Virus record (IMG/VR): IMGVR_UViG_3300042558_000797
Coordinates: 1 to 39,556 of that record
Origin: a virus
Length of the DNA: 39,556 nt
Direction: 5' to 3' (one strand)
The translations under genes were made by a program, and so were the position numbers. Below, one piece after another: positions 36,031 through 39,556 of this stretch (positions within the stretch are counted from its first letter, which is position 1; each line of letters begins with the position of its first letter). The notes below the pieces were generated by a model. That model ran no database searches. It saw nothing but the letters and a program-made list of their open reading frames with translations, and was not told where the DNA came from.

Positions 36031-37551
36031 ATGAATTGGTTTGAAAAATTAAGTGCAGCCACTCACTGTGAAGAAAGAGAAAAAATTGCACAGGATCTCA
36101 ATTGTCCTGAGAATCTTTTAGAAATTTTGATCAAAGAAGATGTAGAAGAAACTGTAATTGAGGCTGGTATTACTAATATCAATTGTCCAGATTATCTTAA
36201 AGAAATTGGTCAAACTAGACTTCAGGAGATTCTGAGACGAAAGAGCGAAGAAACAAACTCTAGCATGTGTCCTATACCATGGACTCATATTGGAATCCAA
36301 CAAAATGGTGACTATAGAATCTGTTGTCAGGCAATATTTGCCCCGTTTGGCAAATTAGAGACCAATGGTGAATTATTAAATATAAAAAATATTGATATCA
36401 ATCAAGCAAGAAATCACAAAGCGTTTAAGTCTTTAAGATTACAGATGTTAAAGAATCAAAAACCAAATGAATGTACATTATGTCATACTGAAGAAAAATC
36501 TGGACTCAATAGTAAACGAATTTTTATGTTGAGAAAATATGACGTTAGTACATATAAAGACCTTACTCATGAGGATGGAACAATTGACATTGATCAATAC
36601 CCATTGCGATACATTGACATTCGATTCGGAAATTTATGTAATTTAAAATGCAGATATTGTGGCCCAGGAGACAGCAGTTTATGGTACGAAGACTTTATTA
36701 AGTTACATAAAACTAACATTATTAATTATTATGGGACAAAACAGTATCCGATTGTTATGAATAATAATAAATGGGAAATAGATAGTTTAGATTTTAATTG
36801 GTATGAAGATGAAAAATTTTGGAATTGTATCAAGACATTGTTTCCCTATATAGATAGATATTATTTCACTGGTGGTGAACCAACCATCAACAAAACTCAT
36901 TATGAACTATTACAATTAATAATTGATGGAGGATATAGTGACAAAGTTACATTAGAGTATAATTCTAATATGGTTGCTATACCTGAAAAATTATATAATC
37001 AATGGGATCAGTTTAAAGAAGTTAGTATTGGATGTAGTATTGATGGATATAAAGAGTATGCAAACTATCTAAGATATCCTTCTAAATGGGACGATTTAGA
37101 AGTTAATCTAGATTATTTAGGATATAGATCAAATAAAAATATCGTTGGTGGATTGTCAACTACCATTAACGTTTACAATGTTTTAAACTTTTTGGATCTA
37201 TCTGAATGGTTACTCAATAAAAAATATACTAGAATTAAAAATATTCCTAGTTATCATGTGTTAGAGAGTCCAAGTTCAATGAGTATACAAGTTTTACCTA
37301 TAGAAACAAAACAATTTATAAAAGAACAGTATCAATTATTTTACGATAAAATTGATCAAATTCATGGTACTTCAATTGGAGATCGTATTAAATTGGCATT
37401 TAATGGAATTATAACTTATATGTTTGCCAAAGATAATAGTCATTTACTATCATCATTATCAGAAAAAACTAAATCATTGGATGTAATTCGAAATCAAAAA
37501 ATATCAGATATTATACCATGGTTGTCCGATATACTTGACAAACATTGTTAA
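36031..37551 (+). CDS. Radical SAM protein with LRV-like and twitch N-terminal domains
   Basis: From ATG 36031 the product has 506 residues. Residues 1-65 are LRV-like repeats (LNCPENLLEILIKEDVEETV then INCPDYLKEIGQ; Cys 25 and 52), the same positions and the same MN-x-x-E start as in the B12-rSAM protein. The twitch domain follows: MCPIPWTHIGIQQNGDYRIC with Cys 80, 98, 99, then CTLC (148, 151). The rSAM motif is CNLKCRYC (Cys 203, 207, 210), then YYFTGGEPTI. It is a homolog of the 33863 protein with the LRV part added. LRV repeats in Azotobacter are linked to an iron-sulphur domain (established knowledge), so the repeat may dock or handle clusters. Reaction unknown. Confidence 0.8.
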   Translation: MNWFEKLSAATHCEEREKIAQDLNCPENLLEILIKEDVEETVIEAGITNINCPDYLKEIGQTRLQEILRRKSEETNSSMCPIPWTHIGIQQNGDYRICCQAIFAPFGKLETNGELLNIKNIDINQARNHKAFKSLRLQMLKNQKPNECTLCHTEEKSGLNSKRIFMLRKYDVSTYKDLTHEDGTIDIDQYPLRYIDIRFGNLCNLKCRYCGPGDSSLWYEDFIKLHKTNIINYYGTKQYPIVMNNNKWEIDSLDFNWYEDEKFWNCIKTLFPYIDRYYFTGGEPTINKTHYELLQLIIDGGYSDKVTLEYNSNMVAIPEKLYNQWDQFKEVSIGCSIDGYKEYANYLRYPSKWDDLEVNLDYLGYRSNKNIVGGLSTTINVYNVLNFLDLSEWLLNKKYTRIKNIPSYHVLESPSSMSIQVLPIETKQFIKEQYQLFYDKIDQIHGTSIGDRIKLAFNGIITYMFAKDNSHLLSSLSEKTKSLDVIRNQKISDIIPWLSDILDKHC

Positions 37552-37558
37552 GTATATC
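37528..37558 (+). other. 14-bp hairpin across the stop codon of the LRV-twitch-rSAM gene
   Basis: GATATACTT (37528-37536) pairs with AAGTATATC (37550-37558), and the pairing continues inward with one G-T wobble and ACAA/TTGT to a 3-nt loop. It covers the stop codon at 37549-37551. No T run follows, so an attenuator, RNA-processing or 3'-end stability element is more likely than a classical terminator. Confidence 0.5.
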
Positions 37559-37583
37559 CAGTATTATAATAAAGGAATCATAT

Positions 37584-37682
37584 ATGATTATAATTAACTT
37601 CTTCAAAAAATTAGTCAGAGAATATAGATTAAAAAAACGTCTGAAAGAACTACGTAAAAAAGATCCATTTATATACAAATGA
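37584..37682 (+). CDS. Basic 32-residue peptide (DPFIYK type)
   Basis: Short frame with AAGGAA about seven bases ahead; its stop overlaps the next start (ATGA). The first residues are hydrophobic (MIIINFFKKL) and the rest strongly basic (REYRLKKRLKELRKKDPFIY). A Lys/Arg-rich helix ending in DPFIY is a pattern I recall from tiny cyanophage proteins, without known function. It could bind a membrane or nucleic acid, or act as a partner of the carbamoyltransferase it is coupled to. Too short for homology claims. Confidence 0.5.
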   Translation: MIIINFFKKLVREYRLKKRLKELRKKDPFIYK

Positions 37683-38620
37683 TTCATTGGGGCGTAAATG
37701 CATTAAATCATGAACATGGAATTGCCGTATTTAAAGATAATAGATTTATTGACAATTATGTTGGTCAACATGATCAAATATCAAGATTAAACATTGATCT
37801 ATCATTTGAACACGGAATACCAGATAGAATTTTTTGGTATGAAAATCCTTGGATAAAAAAGATTCGTCAAATATATGCGGGTCAATATAATAGAGCATTT
37901 GATTTTAGTGTATTACCAAAAAATTATATGAATTTATATACAGCGGCACCTATTACTTATACTTCACATCATGCTAGTCATGCAGCGGCTGGGTATTATA
38001 CAAGTCCATTTAGTAACTGTGCAATTGTAGTTCTTGATGCAATAGGAGAATTTGAATGTGCTACAATTTGGCAAGCTAAACACGATGAATTACATAAAGT
38101 ATGGAGTCGCAGTTATCCAAATAGTTTAGGATTATTTTATAGCGCATTTACTAAGTTAGTCGGACATACACCAATCAAAGACGAATACTTATTACAAAAC
38201 ATGGCAGAATTGGGCGATTCTACGAGATATTATAATCTCGTATTAACATATATGAACGGACTGATTCAATCTCAGAAGAATCTTCATCGTGGAATATCTG
38301 ATTGGCCCTATGAGATTAAAAATTTACAAGACAAATGTGACATTGCCGCGGCTGTTCAACGAGTATTTGAGATTCAAATTGAATCAGTTATGATAAAAGC
38401 CAAACAGTTAACTGATTCAGATTCATTAGTTTACATGGGTGGTTGTGCTATGAACAGTAAAACGAATAAAGATATTGTAGAACCAATGTGGAAATATATA
38501 TGGTCATTGCCGAATCCAGGTGATGAAAGTAGTGGTATAGGAGCAGTATTATATCATACTAAGCATCGCGCATCGGATCATCAATGGAATTTAGTTAAAC
38601 ATATTACTATCAAAGTTTAA
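37679..38620 (+). CDS. Carbamoyltransferase, N-terminal (Kae1-like) domain only
   Basis: The product has 313 residues. It opens with IHWGVNALNHEHGIAVFKD, the ASKHA-type start of NodU/CmcH/TobZ carbamoyltransferases, has the metal-binding HHASHAAAG (97-105), LDAIGEFECATIW (about 119-131), YMGGCAMNSKTN and a closing NPGDESSGIGAVLYH. These enzymes transfer carbamoyl from carbamoyl adenylate to a hydroxyl of a sugar or antibiotic. Full-length family members have about 560 residues with a C-terminal YrdC-like half that makes carbamoyl adenylate; here the protein ends right after the first domain, so that half is missing from this gene and was not seen elsewhere in the window. The likely acceptor is the cassette's glycan (inference). 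Confidence 0.8.
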   Translation: MIHWGVNALNHEHGIAVFKDNRFIDNYVGQHDQISRLNIDLSFEHGIPDRIFWYENPWIKKIRQIYAGQYNRAFDFSVLPKNYMNLYTAAPITYTSHHASHAAAGYYTSPFSNCAIVVLDAIGEFECATIWQAKHDELHKVWSRSYPNSLGLFYSAFTKLVGHTPIKDEYLLQNMAELGDSTRYYNLVLTYMNGLIQSQKNLHRGISDWPYEIKNLQDKCDIAAAVQRVFEIQIESVMIKAKQLTDSDSLVYMGGCAMNSKTNKDIVEPMWKYIWSLPNPGDESSGIGAVLYHTKHRASDHQWNLVKHITIKV

Positions 38621-38623
38621 TCA

Positions 38624-39253
38624 TTACTTACGCCAAATACTCATGTATCTAGTATATTGATCAGTATGAAATTGTCCACTGAATAATGGATTATATACAT
38701 TGTTCATGTTTTCAAAATCATTTAGATTATGACTACATCTGATATGTTCTGAACAATCAAAAAAGTTATTACTCTGAACTACTACTAAACTTCCTGGACA
38801 AATCATACTAAACCATTTATCATATGTAGTTTGCTCTACATGTTCACTACTAGTATTGACTACTACATCTGAGGTAATACCCCAATCATAATCATATGAT
38901 GACATATCTTCAGTAATTGCTTTGAATCTCCATTTATCCATTTCATATGGTTTGTTGATAGTATCTGCTACTTTTTCACACCATGGATCTAAATCAATGC
39001 TACGAATCTTGTTAACTGGTAAATGTTGAAACATCATACTGGCTAATATTCCAATCCATCCTCCAAATATATATACGTTACTTGGTTTATCCATGTATTG
39101 TTTTAATGTATTTACTAACCAAGCTTTACTTTGAAGTTGACCAGCCCAAGTAGCATCTAGAGCACGAGTACGTTGATCGTCTGGTAAATTTCTAATAGCG
39201 TTAAACCAATATATTAAATCATTGGTATTGATTGTGAGTGATTGACTTGTCAT
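38624..39253 (-). CDS. SAM-dependent methyltransferase-like protein
   Basis: I choose the ATG at 39253 (209 residues, start MTSQSLTIN); an upstream in-frame GTG at 39277 would add eight residues. After an N-terminal helical part (DLIYWFNAIRNLPDDQRTRA) comes the Rossmann core: NVYIFGGWIGILASM (motif I, about 59-73), IRSIDLDPWCEKVAD (motif II with acidic residue), DVVVNTSSEHVE and LVVVQSNNFF. I recall this small type from marine phages, usually unannotated and close to glycosyltransferase genes. It is convergent with the carbamoyltransferase gene (3 nt between stops) and the only minus-strand gene here. No terminator is seen between the two. Substrate unknown. Confidence 0.65.
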   Translation of the reverse strand: MTSQSLTINTNDLIYWFNAIRNLPDDQRTRALDATWAGQLQSKAWLVNTLKQYMDKPSNVYIFGGWIGILASMMFQHLPVNKIRSIDLDPWCEKVADTINKPYEMDKWRFKAITEDMSSYDYDWGITSDVVVNTSSEHVEQTTYDKWFSMICPGSLVVVQSNNFFDCSEHIRCSHNLNDFENMNNVYNPLFSGQFHTDQYTRYMSIWRK

Positions 39254-39292
39254 GAATGTATTTATTTTTTGTTGCACTCATCTTTAAGTAAA

Positions 39293-39306
39293 TATTCATA
39301 TGAATA
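39293..39306. repeat. 14-bp perfect palindrome at the divergent promoter region
   Basis: TATTCATATGAATA is a perfect palindrome in the 46-nt gap between the minus-strand methyltransferase start and the last plus-strand gene, and it contains the latter's ATG (39300-39302). A TAAATA box lies just before it on the plus strand and another on the minus strand near 39260-39268. An operator is possible; AT-rich palindromes also arise by chance. Confidence 0.3.
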
Positions 39307-39556
39307 ATAATGAGATAGAACGTAGACGTAAATTGTGGGAACAAGGATTTTGGGAAATTCCAAGTGGAATCAACACTGATAATTTTGATTTTTCATGGAG
39401 ACCTGATATATATGATCGTCCATATGTTCATGAATTTGGAACTCAATGGCAACGAACAGGCGGTCCAAGATTTGTAGTACCAGAATATGAGGGTATAAAA
39501 TATAGAGATGAACAATTTGTTAACAAATTGTCATCTGACAAGAATTTTAAGATTCT
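39300..39556 (+). CDS. Hypothetical cassette protein, 3'-incomplete (FDFSWRPD / FGTQWQ type)
   Basis: The frame is open from ATG 39300 to the window end (85 residues seen). The N-terminus is charged and helical (NNNEIERRRKLWEQGFWE), followed by DNFDFSWRPDIYDRPYVHEF and GTQWQRTGGPRFVVPEYEG. I associate the F-D-F-S-W-x-P-D and E-F-G-T-Q-[WH]-Q-x-T-G-G-P phrases with proteins of marine phage glycan regions that lack an assigned function. No catalytic motif can be named from this part. It is the first gene of a plus-strand unit leaving the window. Confidence 0.6.
   Translation, partial: MNNNEIERRRKLWEQGFWEIPSGINTDNFDFSWRPDIYDRPYVHEFGTQWQRTGGPRFVVPEYEGIKYRDEQFVNKLSSDKNFKI

Noticed and set aside
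38621-38623. Possible bidirectional terminator between the convergent carbamoyltransferase and methyltransferase genes
   Set aside because: Only three bases separate the stops, and no stem with a T run was found around them.

Overview
The window looks like part of the late (virion) region of a T4-like marine myovirus genome, or a closely related contractile-tailed phage. Support: a run of plus-strand genes for a baseplate hub protein, a gp5-like central spike, gp25 and gp6, then a giant structural protein and fibre-type proteins. The DNA is strongly AT-rich by eye, genes are packed with 1-10 nt gaps or ATGA/TAATG overlaps, and TAAATA late-promoter-like boxes sit in the few intergenic gaps. 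The host cannot be read from the sequence. The style (AT-rich, fibre genes followed by glycosyltransferases and radical SAM genes) resembles uncultured marine phages of pelagic bacteria or cyanobacteria. No tRNA, rRNA, CRISPR array or integrase was seen.

Layout. Bases 1-9475 hold the baseplate genes: a 5'-incomplete hub-like protein, a gp5-like spike without a lysozyme domain, gp25 and gp6. Bases 9476-10289 hold an intrinsic terminator, a late-promoter-like box and a free-standing GIY-YIG homing endonuclease gene inserted between structural genes. Bases 10290-22802 are one 4170-codon gene for a giant modular virion protein with FG-GAP-like propeller repeats. Bases 22799-25402 hold a 56-residue short paralog, its longer neighbour and two fibre-type proteins.

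From 25439 to the end the content changes to a dense biosynthetic cassette: four glycosyltransferase-like proteins (two a tandem paralogous pair), five radical SAM proteins (one rSAM-SPASM, one with a SPASM-like domain placed in front of the rSAM core, one B12-binding type, two with N-terminal twitch-type domains), two class I methyltransferases, a one-domain carbamoyltransferase and several very small proteins. The last part holds a minus-strand methyltransferase convergent with the carbamoyltransferase, and a plus-strand gene cut by the window end.

Working idea (inference): the cassette lies directly behind the tail and fibre genes in the same orientation and with tight coupling, so it may build or modify a glycan or peptide decoration, either on the virion appendages or on the infected cell surface. 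Glycosyltransferases would add sugars; the methyltransferases, carbamoyltransferase and radical SAM enzymes would methylate, carbamoylate or otherwise alter them. The most unusual points are the LRV-like N-terminal domain shared by two different radical SAM classes, the reversed domain order in the 29624 gene, a 46-residue Cys-containing peptide between two radical SAM genes, and a carbamoyltransferase without its C-terminal half.
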